Below are positions 1-6,672 of a stretch of DNA of 7,788 bases, piece after piece. Numbering within the stretch: position 1 is the first letter of the stretch; every line of letters begins with the position of its first letter. The stretch comes from Proteiniphilum sp. UBA5384 (lineage in GTDB: Bacteria; Bacteroidota; Bacteroidia; Bacteroidales; Dysgonomonadaceae): the NCBI RefSeq assembly GCF_002410825.1, contig NZ_DHOS01000032.1:1-7788 (forward strand). Direction: 5' to 3'. Under the pieces are notes generated by a model. It was not told the origin of the DNA. It searched no databases and worked only from the letters and a program-made list of their open reading frames with translations. The position numbers and the translations under genes were made by a program.

Positions 1-112
1 CTTTGAAAAAATAACGAACTATTGATATTATACATACTGAAAATATCACTAAAAAAGTATTCTATTCCAATTTTTCATAAACAAAATATTTATAATTGTT
101 TGATTAATAATA
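1..112. other. Left-edge AT-rich spacer, no gene seen
   Basis: This very AT-rich stretch lies downstream of the PstS-like gene, which reads leftward. I see no open frame worth calling, no GC-rich hairpin with a T tract that would be a convincing terminator, and no TAnnTTTG promoter on either strand. The only symmetry is a 12-bp AT-only palindrome at 106-117 that overlaps the stop codon of the upstream gene and is probably compositional. Confidence 0.5.
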
Positions 113-1075
113 TTATTTCGGGAGAAATCCACATTCTGTAATTGTTGATTCTGCATTCTCTGATTGTAACCACTCGTATAGTTTGTAAGCCATCGAATTA
201 TGATCTAAATCAGAACGAATTGCTACACGTACTTCTGAAATGAAAGGATAAACCCTGTTTTTAATGGTGTTTTTATCTGGGAAAATACCGTTGACGGCTA
301 TTTTAGGAACTTCCTTGTCTGGTACTCGTGCTTGCATTTCCTTGTAATTGTTGAAAGTATAACAAATTCCATCTGTGTTCCCTAATATTTCACCAAAAAC
401 CTGTGCCATTCCACCAATGGCACTTTCCGGGAGATTAGCGGGTTCCAAGCCATTCATTACCAATTCCCTAAAAACTTCCTCGCTACCCGAATTTCGAGGA
501 CGTGTGAAAACTGCTATATCTGTATTTTTTCCACCAACTTGTGCCCAATTAGTTATCTCCTCTGTGTATATCTTTTGAATTTGATTTACAGTCAGCGATT
601 TTACAGAATTATTCTTATTAACAACGAAAACAAAGGCATCCAATGCAATGGAAGTTTCAATTAATGTCACTCCGACAGCATCGGCATGAGCTTTTTCGTC
701 AGGTGAAATAGTTCTGTGTGTAAGAATAATATCCGCATTTCTATCAATTAGGTTCATAAATGCACCGTGCGTTTGAGAAGTCTTGACCCTTTCATTGAAA
801 AAAGACTTATGCTGTTCGGGAAGATCTTCCCAATTAGCGTGTAAAGTCCATTCAGACATAATACTCGGTGGCATCCAATTATAACCAAGTCCTAACAGTT
901 TACAGGCAACCATCATGTTGAGTACACTTGAAGAGGTGGAGCCATCCACTTTTGGATAATTTTCAAACGAAATGTTTTCTATGCCAATAAAGATTTCCTC
1001 TTGTAATTCCTCTTTATCGCATGACGAAAAGATAAGGGTAATAAATACCAATGTTAATACTTTTAGATTTTTCAT
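113..1075 (-). CDS. PstS-like substrate-binding lipoprotein (periplasmic binding protein fold)
   Basis: This is a probable lipoprotein that binds a small anion, by resemblance to PstS phosphate-binding proteins. Two in-frame starts exist. I choose the ATG at 1075 because it begins directly with a signal peptide (MKNLKVLTLVFITLIFSSC) and leaves an 11-bp gap to the upstream gene. The ATG at 1099 would add eight residues and overlap that gene by 13 bp. Counting from the chosen start, the lipidated Cys is residue 19 and is followed by acidic residues. PstS hallmarks are VDGSTSSS (about 43-50), an IYTEEITNW segment (about 169-177) and RPRNSGSEEVF (about 192-202), equivalent to the Arg-x-x-x-Ser-Gly-Thr/Ser anion-binding loop. 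The total of 320 aa is normal for the family. It is the last gene of the sigma/anti-sigma/receptor cluster and no ABC permease or ATPase genes follow within the window. The fold is a confident call; phosphate as ligand is inference, and another oxyanion is possible. Confidence 0.85.
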   Translation of the reverse strand: MKNLKVLTLVFITLIFSSCDKEELQEEIFIGIENISFENYPKVDGSTSSSVLNMMVACKLLGLGYNWMPPSIMSEWTLHANWEDLPEQHKSFFNERVKTSQTHGAFMNLIDRNADIILTHRTISPDEKAHADAVGVTLIETSIALDAFVFVVNKNNSVKSLTVNQIQKIYTEEITNWAQVGGKNTDIAVFTRPRNSGSEEVFRELVMNGLEPANLPESAIGGMAQVFGEILGNTDGICYTFNNYKEMQARVPDKEVPKIAVNGIFPDKNTIKNRVYPFISEVRVAIRSDLDHNSMAYKLYEWLQSENAESTITECGFLPK

Positions 1076-1086
1076 GATGATTCGTT

Positions 1087-1617
1087 TTATTTCTTGCATC
1101 TATCTTCTTGTTTCAATTGATTGATGAACTTGTTCCATTCATTTCCAATTTTTTTCATATTTTCGTCTCGTATCTTTTGTTCATCCGGATCATTGTAATA
1201 ATCAGACATCTTAGGATATCCGTCTTGTATATAAAATCTGTTTTCTATCGGGTCATAAAAGAAAACGAGGCTACTATATATCCGAGAATGAATATCCGAA
1301 ACAATAATTTGGGCGGAAAACAGGTATTCATCTCCGATATAGAATAGAATTCTTTGGTATGGAGAGGAAGTAATCTTTTGTTTTTCAGACATATTGTTCT
1401 TAAATCGTATTTCATTGGTCGTTTCATTGAACCATAAAACATCATTTCCTGTGAAAATAACGGGTTCGTCAAGGTCTGTCGCATCGTTCGGAGCCGGATT
1501 TGCTGACACTCTGAAAACTAGCGACGAAGGAGTTTGAGGCTCTGTCTCATCTTCATGATGGCATCCGCTTAAAAGGACGCTCATTAGAATTACGGATAAA
1601 AAATATATCATTTTCAT
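1087..1617 (-). CDS. Unrecognised lipoprotein, 176 aa
   Basis: I do not recognise this family. The protein starts with a lipoprotein signal peptide (residues 1-18) with a good lipobox, LLSGC, placing the lipidated Cys at residue 19. It is followed by HHEDETEPQTP, an acidic and proline-containing linker of the kind often found on exported Bacteroidetes lipoproteins. The body (about 32-150) is rich in alternating aromatic and aliphatic residues (VLWFNETTNEIRF, YQRILFYIGDEYLF, SSLVFFYDPIENRFYI), which suggests a small beta-sandwich. The C-terminus (about 147-170) is helical and charged. It lies 11 bp after the receptor and 11 bp before the PstS-like gene, so it is almost surely co-transcribed with both. 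An accessory or surface component of the receptor complex is my inference from position only. Confidence 0.85.
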   Translation of the reverse strand: MKMIYFLSVILMSVLLSGCHHEDETEPQTPSSLVFRVSANPAPNDATDLDEPVIFTGNDVLWFNETTNEIRFKNNMSEKQKITSSPYQRILFYIGDEYLFSAQIIVSDIHSRIYSSLVFFYDPIENRFYIQDGYPKMSDYYNDPDEQKIRDENMKKIGNEWNKFINQLKQEDRCKK

Positions 1618-1628
1618 GCGTTTTTAGT

Positions 1629-4238
1629 TTACTGAAATTCTATCGTTTGCTTTTCTCTTTCATCTTTCCTAATGGTTGTTCGTCTCTCGACAGGCTTACT
1701 GCTTCCACGGTCGAAACGGATACTTATTTTCAGCATCAACATATTGTTGTATGATTTCAAATAAAGGTTTGTTCTTTCTTTGTAGAGCGACGTTTCTAAC
1801 ACTCTTAATTGGTTGTATCTAACACCCAAAGAGATTGGAGGTATATAGGAAAGAGATACTGATATTCGTTTATTCCATAGCTCTTTATTTGCCGTAATCA
1901 GCCAGTTGTCTTTATCGAACATTTGGTATCCCTGACTAACAATATGCTTTTTCATATTCCGGTGGTATCCGAATTGGAGTCCAAAGGTTTTACCGGGATG
2001 ATAGTAGCTTAATTCGGAATCAATCAGCCATCCGTCAGGAGTATTTTTAATTTCTGCATTCAAGGCTTTACCACAATAATAGGTTATCATGTTTTTGAAG
2101 CGGAAATATTTTCCGAGAGGCTGGTCATAGGTTGCTTGAATGCTATATTCTTTTGTGTCTATATTATTAAATGTCCTATACAGTTTGTATTCTTTTTGAA
2201 CATACAACTCGCTGATCTCATTATGGGTATAACTAAACATTGGCATAATTGTAAGTTTATCCCATAAGGCAACGCGAACAAACACATTATGCCTGATAGC
2301 GGATTTTAACTGTGGATTTCCTATTTGTGTCAAAAAGGTGTCAATCACCATGTTCATTGGACTAAGTTGGTACAACGAAGCATAGTGTTGATTTGTGCTA
2401 TAACTCACATTTACATTTGCCTTTTTGCTTATATTGAAATTGGCTTGTACATATGGCAAAACACGGACATAATTGTTCGCTGAATCTCTATCATATGACT
2501 TTATGTGTTCAACTGCAACGCCAAGTTTGGTCTGTATTTTTTGTGTAGGATTGAATAAGAAATAGGCAAATGCTTTATTCCGATATTCCCGATAATCTAA
2601 AAAGCCTTTGCCGTGGCTACTCTCCGAACCATATTTTCTCCAAGCGTTGGAATACCCCGCATTGATAGAGGCATTGGGAGAGAGCAAATATTGCCCTTCA
2701 ACATTAAACAAGGTGTGGTTTTTATATTCATTGTAAGCATTCCCGCTCTCAAAATTTTTGGAATCATTCTGATTGTATTCGTTATTAATATCATTGTAAT
2801 AGTAGTTGTACGAAAAATCACTGTACAATTGAAGGCGGTTGTTGATTTGCCCTTGATAGAATAACGTTCCGACAAACGTATTGTCTTTCATTATGTTTGC
2901 TGTCGTATTTTTAATGATTCGTTGTTGTTGGTTCATTATATCTGTGCGCTGCATGGTATAAACCTGATGGGTATTAGTTTTACCCGAAATATAATCTCCC
3001 TGAATGCCTATCACCTGATTGGATGTAGGCTGATAGTTAAAACCTCCTGTAAGATTGTTACTTTCATGTTTGTATGAATCGTTCGGATTGTCCATTGATA
3101 CATCGCTGGATATAAGTTCAATCCCGTTATATATCAATTCTTTAGATACGGGTAGATTTTGATTTTCCTTGTTGTAAGAATAAGTTGCATACATATTGAC
3201 TTTTTTATCTGTATAAGCTACTCTTACAGTAGGCTGTTCCAGTACCAACCAATCACTCCCATTCGAGCCGGATGTATTTACAGCGGAAAAATTCGAGGCA
3301 TAAATATCAGACCCTTTATAATCCTTCTTAAGGACAAGGTTTATGATAGCTGTATAACCATCGGAAATGAAACGGCCGGATGTTTCATTAATTACTTCAA
3401 TGGAAGATATTCTTGCTGGCGGCAGATTTTTTATATAGTCTGCCGATTGTTGCATACCGTCCACAAGTAACAATATATCCCTGCTGTTATTTACCTTAAT
3501 AACATTCGATACTTTGTCGAAATAGATTCCGGGTAATTTACCCAGCAGTTCTTCTGCATTTGTCGCCCCTTGAAGCATGGAAGAAGTTACCTGATAACTT
3601 ATGCGGTCTACTTTATGACGGATTTTGTCTGCGGTAATAATTGTTTCTTCTAAAGGGATTGTAGCTGTTTGCATCGGAAACAATCCCAATTCCACATTGA
3701 AATTGGGTATATCCCTTGTCATTGTTTCATATCCGATAAAACTGATTTTAATCTTTTGAGGAAATTGGGAAGAGATGAGCCGGAATATCCCTTTATCATT
3801 GGTTATTCCTGTTGCTATGGGTTGATTATCCGAATTAAGCAAACATACGGCAGCATACAACAACGGCTCTTTAGTTCCGATGTCGGAAACCGTTCCGGTG
3901 AAAACAAACTTATCGTTGTTTTCAAGAGATACTGTTATCGGATTGTTTTTTACCATCTTTGTTTCTGTTGGGACAATGATATATACGTGATTCACCTTTT
4001 CTATTTTGAATGGTTTATCACTCAATAAGTAATAAAGAGCATCTTCGGGTTCTTTAAATGTTTTTGAAACAGACACATTGTAAGTGGACAATGCCTTATC
4101 ATCAAAAGAGATTTCCATTCCGAGCATATTTAGAACCGTGTTCAAAGGCTTATTGACAACTTTTAGTTGCATTTCCTGTGAAAATGCGACTGACGTACTT
4201 GCCAGTAGTATGGATATAATGATTACAAGCCTTCTCAC
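1629..4238 (-). CDS. TonB-linked outer-membrane receptor with STN signalling domain
   Basis: This 869-aa outer-membrane protein shows, in order: a signal peptide (1-20, ending AFSQ); an STN (secretin/TonB N-terminal) domain (about 22-91), the part that contacts FecR-type anti-sigma factors in related systems; a carboxypeptidase-like regulatory beta-sandwich (about 112-178, with VSDIGTKEPLLYAAV and TNDKGIFRL); a plug (about 195-310, with LLGKLPGIYF, LLVDGMQQSADYI and IINLVLKKDYKG); and a long barrel to about residue 842, ending in the strand LMLKISIRF. A charged tail of about 27 residues follows the last strand. It resembles the Bacteroidetes outer-membrane beta-barrel family more than SusC, and no SusD gene accompanies it. 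The start is GTG, directly abutting the TAA of the anti-sigma gene. It is chosen because only this start includes the signal peptide and the next Met is residue 23. The ligand is unknown. Context suggests cell-surface signalling controlled by the two upstream genes. Confidence 0.9.
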   Translation of the reverse strand: MRRLVIIISILLASTSVAFSQEMQLKVVNKPLNTVLNMLGMEISFDDKALSTYNVSVSKTFKEPEDALYYLLSDKPFKIEKVNHVYIIVPTETKMVKNNPITVSLENNDKFVFTGTVSDIGTKEPLLYAAVCLLNSDNQPIATGITNDKGIFRLISSQFPQKIKISFIGYETMTRDIPNFNVELGLFPMQTATIPLEETIITADKIRHKVDRISYQVTSSMLQGATNAEELLGKLPGIYFDKVSNVIKVNNSRDILLLVDGMQQSADYIKNLPPARISSIEVINETSGRFISDGYTAIINLVLKKDYKGSDIYASNFSAVNTSGSNGSDWLVLEQPTVRVAYTDKKVNMYATYSYNKENQNLPVSKELIYNGIELISSDVSMDNPNDSYKHESNNLTGGFNYQPTSNQVIGIQGDYISGKTNTHQVYTMQRTDIMNQQQRIIKNTTANIMKDNTFVGTLFYQGQINNRLQLYSDFSYNYYYNDINNEYNQNDSKNFESGNAYNEYKNHTLFNVEGQYLLSPNASINAGYSNAWRKYGSESSHGKGFLDYREYRNKAFAYFLFNPTQKIQTKLGVAVEHIKSYDRDSANNYVRVLPYVQANFNISKKANVNVSYSTNQHYASLYQLSPMNMVIDTFLTQIGNPQLKSAIRHNVFVRVALWDKLTIMPMFSYTHNEISELYVQKEYKLYRTFNNIDTKEYSIQATYDQPLGKYFRFKNMITYYCGKALNAEIKNTPDGWLIDSELSYYHPGKTFGLQFGYHRNMKKHIVSQGYQMFDKDNWLITANKELWNKRISVSLSYIPPISLGVRYNQLRVLETSLYKERTNLYLKSYNNMLMLKISIRFDRGSSKPVERRTTIRKDEREKQTIEFQ

Positions 4239-5015
4239 TTATTTGATGCTGAATTTTATTCCGAATGGTTTTCCTATAATTTCAAGAATCTCGTCAGGTT
4301 TTTCTGTTTTTGAAAAATTACCCGTATAAAAATGGTCTAAACTATTATTCGCTTTTACACGAATATCGTATTGACGCTCTATTTCACGCACAACATCAAC
4401 AAGTGGAACCCCTACAAAAACAAACTTATCTTTCGTCCATTCGTTTGATTGTCTGGCGTCGATATTTTCTTCAAGAGTCATTTTTTTTCCACGATATGTA
4501 AGCCGCATATTGGGATTCAAAAGGACAGTTTCATTGGCGGCAGTTACTTCGACCTTTCCTGTTAAGCAGGTTACACAGTATTTTTCGGTACGGGCAAACA
4601 CATTGAAACTTGTGCCCAATACTTTTACCTCATTCTGATTTGATATTACACTGAAACGTTTACCCTGCGTCACTTCAAAATAGGCTTCTCCGTTCAATTC
4701 CACCATTCTTGACACCAACCACCAATAGGGCTTATATGTCAATTCGCTTTCGGCGTTGAGGTTTACTGTAGAGCCGTCGGGAAGCGTAACTGTCAAATGT
4801 GTAGCCCTTGCAGTAGTTTCCGTTACACTGTAAAACCGAGCTGTTATCGTTCCGGTTAGGACAATTAGGATAACCACTGCGGCAGCAAATTTCCAAAACG
4901 AAATACGGTTAATTCTTGAAGATCCACTATCTTCAAGAGCAGCAAAGGTTTCGTTCCAAATATCTTCTTTGTTTTTACTCCATTTGGGAGTAATTTTAAT
5001 ATTCTCCGGCTTCAT
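4239..5015 (-). CDS. FecR-like anti-sigma factor
   Basis: This is an inner-membrane anti-sigma factor that should hold the adjacent ECF sigma factor inactive until the outer-membrane receptor signals. Its 258 residues are a short cytoplasmic N-terminus (1-40), a single membrane segment (about 42-59, KFAAAVVILIVLTGTIT), and a periplasmic FecR domain (about 70-165) with the family motifs LPDGSTVNLNAES (78-90), GEAYFEV (109-115) and VLGTSFNV (132-139). A C-terminal DUF4974-type module (about 195-258) contains FVGVPLVDVVREIERQYDIRV. The length is somewhat short compared with Bacteroidetes homologues of 300 aa or more because the cytoplasmic part is reduced. The gene overlaps the sigma gene by 20 bp and its stop abuts the receptor start, so the three products are likely translationally coupled. 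Two Cys residues (147 and 150) in the periplasmic domain could form a local disulfide. Confidence 0.93.
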   Translation of the reverse strand: MKPENIKITPKWSKNKEDIWNETFAALEDSGSSRINRISFWKFAAAVVILIVLTGTITARFYSVTETTARATHLTVTLPDGSTVNLNAESELTYKPYWWLVSRMVELNGEAYFEVTQGKRFSVISNQNEVKVLGTSFNVFARTEKYCVTCLTGKVEVTAANETVLLNPNMRLTYRGKKMTLEENIDARQSNEWTKDKFVFVGVPLVDVVREIERQYDIRVKANNSLDHFYTGNFSKTEKPDEILEIIGKPFGIKFSIK

Positions 5016-5514
5016 TTTCGTGTTTAATTAAAAATTCTGTTCTAATAAATTGTAATGCAGAACTCATTCGTTTTTCAACGGCTTTAACACTTATATTAAG
5101 GCGTTCCGCAATCTCGTGGTACTTCAGTTCATCGTTCCGGTTCATTAGGAATACGACACGTTGAGTTTCAGGCATTCGCTCCAATGCTTTAGCGTATGAT
5201 GAAGCAAATTCTTCAAAAAGCATTTCATCTTCGGGAGATAATGCCGATTCGTTATGAAATGTCATGCTTTGTTCATAATCATGCCTGCTTGTTTCTTTTC
5301 GATAATTGCTGATAACCATTTCCTTCGCTATTTTGTACAACAAGGCCTTCAAGTTGGCTTTGTTCAATTGCTCTCGCTTTTCCCAAACTTTCAAAAATAC
5401 ATCTTGCGCAATGTCCGAAGCTACATTTGTATCGCCACAGCGATAAAAGATAAAGCTCCGAATGGCATCGAAATATGTATCAAATAAAAGTTTAAACTCT
5501 GTTTTATTCAGCAT
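4996..5514 (-). CDS. ECF RNA polymerase sigma factor (FecI-like)
   Basis: This 172-aa ECF-type sigma factor directs RNA polymerase to a small set of target promoters, presumably including this cluster. Region 2 spans about 8-75, with the typical SDIAQDVFLKVWEKRE (33-48) that binds core polymerase and the -10 element. Region 4 spans about 104-160, with MPETQRVVFLM (114-124) and the helix-turn-helix KYHEIAERLNISVKAVEKRM (131-150) that reads the -35 element. The length and lack of extra domains fit the Bacteroidetes FecI/sigma-70 family ECFs. It is first in the five-gene cluster and overlaps its anti-sigma gene by 20 bp. The ATG at 5514 gives a full region 2 with no missing N-terminus. No exact housekeeping TAnnTTTG element is visible in the 166 bp upstream, which would fit autoregulation, but this is only suggestive. 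Confidence 0.93.
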   Translation of the reverse strand: MLNKTEFKLLFDTYFDAIRSFIFYRCGDTNVASDIAQDVFLKVWEKREQLNKANLKALLYKIAKEMVISNYRKETSRHDYEQSMTFHNESALSPEDEMLFEEFASSYAKALERMPETQRVVFLMNRNDELKYHEIAERLNISVKAVEKRMSSALQFIRTEFLIKHENEAGEY

Positions 5515-5680
5515 TCGTCGAACTTTTTATAATATACCGCACGAGAATAAAAATACCCTACCATAATAGATGAAAAATTAAATTCTATTCAATGTAAAAA
5601 TACATAAAAGCTATACTCTATCAGTATCTTATTGCATTCTAAGATTAATGCTCGAAATAGAAGATGAGACTGGTTATTGA
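5515..5680. other. Intergenic region upstream of the sigma-factor cluster
   Basis: These 166 AT-rich bases lie between the reductase stop and the sigma-factor start. They must hold the end of the reductase transcript and probably the promoter of the five-gene cluster. I find no exact TAnnTTTG motif on the minus strand. Two one-mismatch versions (TAGCTTTT near 5607-5614 and TATTTTTA near 5549-5556) lack a convincing upstream TTTG. No strong terminator hairpin is visible, so read-through from the reductase gene cannot be excluded. Confidence 0.4.
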
Positions 5681-6208
5681 TTAGTGTTTCTTGTATGTTA
5701 TACTTAATACACCAGATTTATGAGGTTTACTTTCCACTAAATACCATTTCGATTCTGTGGGCTGTTCGGGGAATAGAGGAATGCCATTCCCCAGAATTAC
5801 AGGAATATAAGCTATTCGCATTTCGGCTATCAAATCGGCGGCTAACAGCATTGAAACCAACTCGCCACCTCCGAATAGCCAAATGTCCTTTCCCGATTCG
5901 TTACGCAGATTAATAATCTGTTCGATTATGTTTTCTCTTATGAAATTAACATTTTCATTATCTCCCCAATTATGGTGAGAGATTACATAAACTGTTTTAC
6001 CGGCATAAGCTCCCATTGCATCCAGATTTGATAACTCTCGCCAAGAGCGACCTCCCATAATGATAGTATCAATCGAATCCATGAATTCCTTATAGCCATA
6101 ATTCATTTCTTCTGTAATGGGAAATTCTGAAAGCCATTCGATACCGCCATCCGGTTCGGCTATTCTTCCATCAATAGATGCTGCGATGTAAAGGATAATC
6201 TTTCTCAT
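5681..6208 (-). CDS. Dihydrofolate reductase family protein (RibD C-terminal-like)
   Basis: This is a 175-aa NAD(P)H-dependent reductase of the DHFR / RibD-C superfamily, similar in layout to the small YwjB-type proteins. The N-terminal strand and loop IILYIAASIDGRIA (4-17) is the superfamily signature. DTIIMGGRSW (47-56) is the cofactor-binding segment, KTVYVIS (71-77) a core strand, and DIWLFGGGELVSMLLAADLI (108-127) the Gly-rich loop and helix that close the cofactor site, followed by a strand-rich C-terminus. The length is complete for the family. Substrate is not fixed by sequence: these proteins may reduce a pterin, a pyrimidine or something else, and trimethoprim resistance should not be assumed. 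It appears monocistronic, with its own promoter near 6475-6508 and an unusually long structured leader. The next gene, the sigma factor, starts 166 bp downstream. Confidence 0.85.
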   Translation of the reverse strand: MRKIILYIAASIDGRIAEPDGGIEWLSEFPITEEMNYGYKEFMDSIDTIIMGGRSWRELSNLDAMGAYAGKTVYVISHHNWGDNENVNFIRENIIEQIINLRNESGKDIWLFGGGELVSMLLAADLIAEMRIAYIPVILGNGIPLFPEQPTESKWYLVESKPHKSGVLSITYKKH

Positions 6209-6470
6209 GTTTCTATTTTTTACGTGTTAAAAAAACTATTAAAGTATGCGGTAACACGCAAAAAAAGCGTGGAGCATACGCATTCCGGCACGAAGGTACT
6301 GGTATACCCGAAAGACGAAAATTGTACGTCCACGCCATACCAAAGTATAGCATGAACATTACACCTTTCATCCTGTCTTTCGTGAAATTACCAGTTTTAC
6401 GTACCAGGACGTTCAGCGAACGTTATGTTATATATAAACGGAACTCAATCCGTTATTATTCTTAATTTCT
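6209..6470 (-). promoter_or_regulatory. Long structured 5' leader of the reductase gene (candidate cis-acting RNA)
   Basis: About 260 nt separate the predicted transcription start from the reductase ATG. The stretch contains: hairpin 6437-6454 (6 bp AACGGA/TCCGTT); hairpin 6409-6423 (perfect 6-bp ACGTTC/GAACGT, 3-nt loop); a long-range helix pairing 6295-6299 with 6401-6405, 6300-6304 with 6389-6393 and 6309-6316 with 6375-6382 (the last a perfect 8 bp, CGAAAGAC/GTCTTTCG); an internal hairpin at 6334-6351 (6 bp with one mismatch); and a two-part hairpin 6244-6279 (GTATGC/GCATAC plus CACGC/GCGTG around a 7-base homopolymer). TCCACGC at 6329-6335 can instead pair with GCGTGGA at 6267-6273, breaking that last hairpin. 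Nested helices with an alternative pairing next to the start codon look like a riboswitch or attenuator. A dispersed structured repeat or a recombination site is the main alternative. No known RNA family is recognised. Confidence 0.55.
6213..6371 (-). CDS. Possible 52-aa leader ORF (uncertain)
   Basis: An open frame of 52 codons begins with ATG at 6371, with further in-frame ATGs at 6359 and 6353, and stops with TAG at 6213-6215, only four bases before the reductase ATG. The predicted peptide has hydrophobic patches (VMFMLYFGMAW and TLIVFLTRKK) and three Cys/Pro-containing turns, with no recognised domain. The frame stays open upstream almost to 6425. There is no clear ribosome-binding site before 6371, and the sequence lies entirely within the structured leader, so the open frame may be a by-product of RNA or repeat structure. 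Its stop position would allow translational coupling to the reductase if it were translated. Confidence 0.25.
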   Translation of the reverse strand: MKGVMFMLYFGMAWTYNFRLSGIPVPSCRNAYAPRFFCVLPHTLIVFLTRKK

Positions 6471-6474
6471 GATG

Positions 6475-6508
6475 CAAAGATAGTGATTCCATTCTGATTA
6501 TGCACAAA
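6475..6508 (-). promoter_or_regulatory. Bacteroidetes-type promoter for the reductase leader
   Basis: Read on the minus strand there is a perfect -7 element TATCTTTG (TAnnTTTG) at 6482-6475 and a -33 element TTTG at 6508-6505, separated by 22 bp, which is close to the usual Bacteroidetes housekeeping sigma spacing. Transcription would start around 6470 and run through the structured leader to the reductase start at 6208. Confidence 0.7.
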
Positions 6509-6672
6509 TCACCTATGTATTTGAGTTACAGAAAATAAATCGCAGTATTGAAAGAATAAGAAAGAGATAAAAATGTTATTATTCTAATATTTTGATTATC
6601 TTTGTATCAGGTTATTTGAGAGATGAAAACCAGCACATTATAATCATGCAGTTTTAGTTTCTAAATCGTTAC
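6509..6672. other. Gene-free AT-rich junction between reductase promoter and truncated integrase
   Basis: No gene is visible here. The stretch holds the possible plus-strand promoter and six-codon ATG start near 6597-6642. At 6661-6673 is the 13-base sequence CTAAATCGTTACC, which recurs in inverted orientation at 7625-7637. The integrase reading frame ends at the edge of this repeat, so this is probably the boundary of a rearrangement between the chromosome and the element to the right. Confidence 0.45.
6597..6604 (+). promoter_or_regulatory. Possible orphan plus-strand -7 element
   Basis: The plus strand reads TATCTTTG, a perfect TAnnTTTG, at 6597-6604. About 19 bases later there is GAGAG followed by an ATG at 6622 that opens only six codons (MKTSTL) before a stop. 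No good TTTG -33 element lies at the right distance. It may be the remains of a promoter and gene start cut off by recombination at about 6660, or chance in AT-rich DNA. Confidence 0.3.

Noticed and set aside
106..117. 12-bp AT-only palindrome as a terminator for the five-gene cluster
   Set aside because: It has no GC pairs, overlaps the stop codon and has no following T tract of note; expected by chance in this composition.
2613..4028. Several plus-strand open frames of 80-120 codons opposite the receptor gene
   Set aside because: They lie wholly antisense to a gene with clear domain order and have no domains, no plausible start context and a composition typical of antisense shadows.
5677..5913. 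78-codon plus-strand frame opposite the reductase C-terminus
   Set aside because: Antisense to conserved RibD-C-like sequence; no promoter or family resemblance.
6248..6430. Integron attC-like site, suggested by paired arms and the bases AACGTTATG near 6419-6427
   Set aside because: The bases at 6422-6428 do not fit the GTTRRRY core, no matching inverse core is at the other end, and no IntI-type integrase or cassette array is present. I keep it only as an alternative explanation for the folded region.
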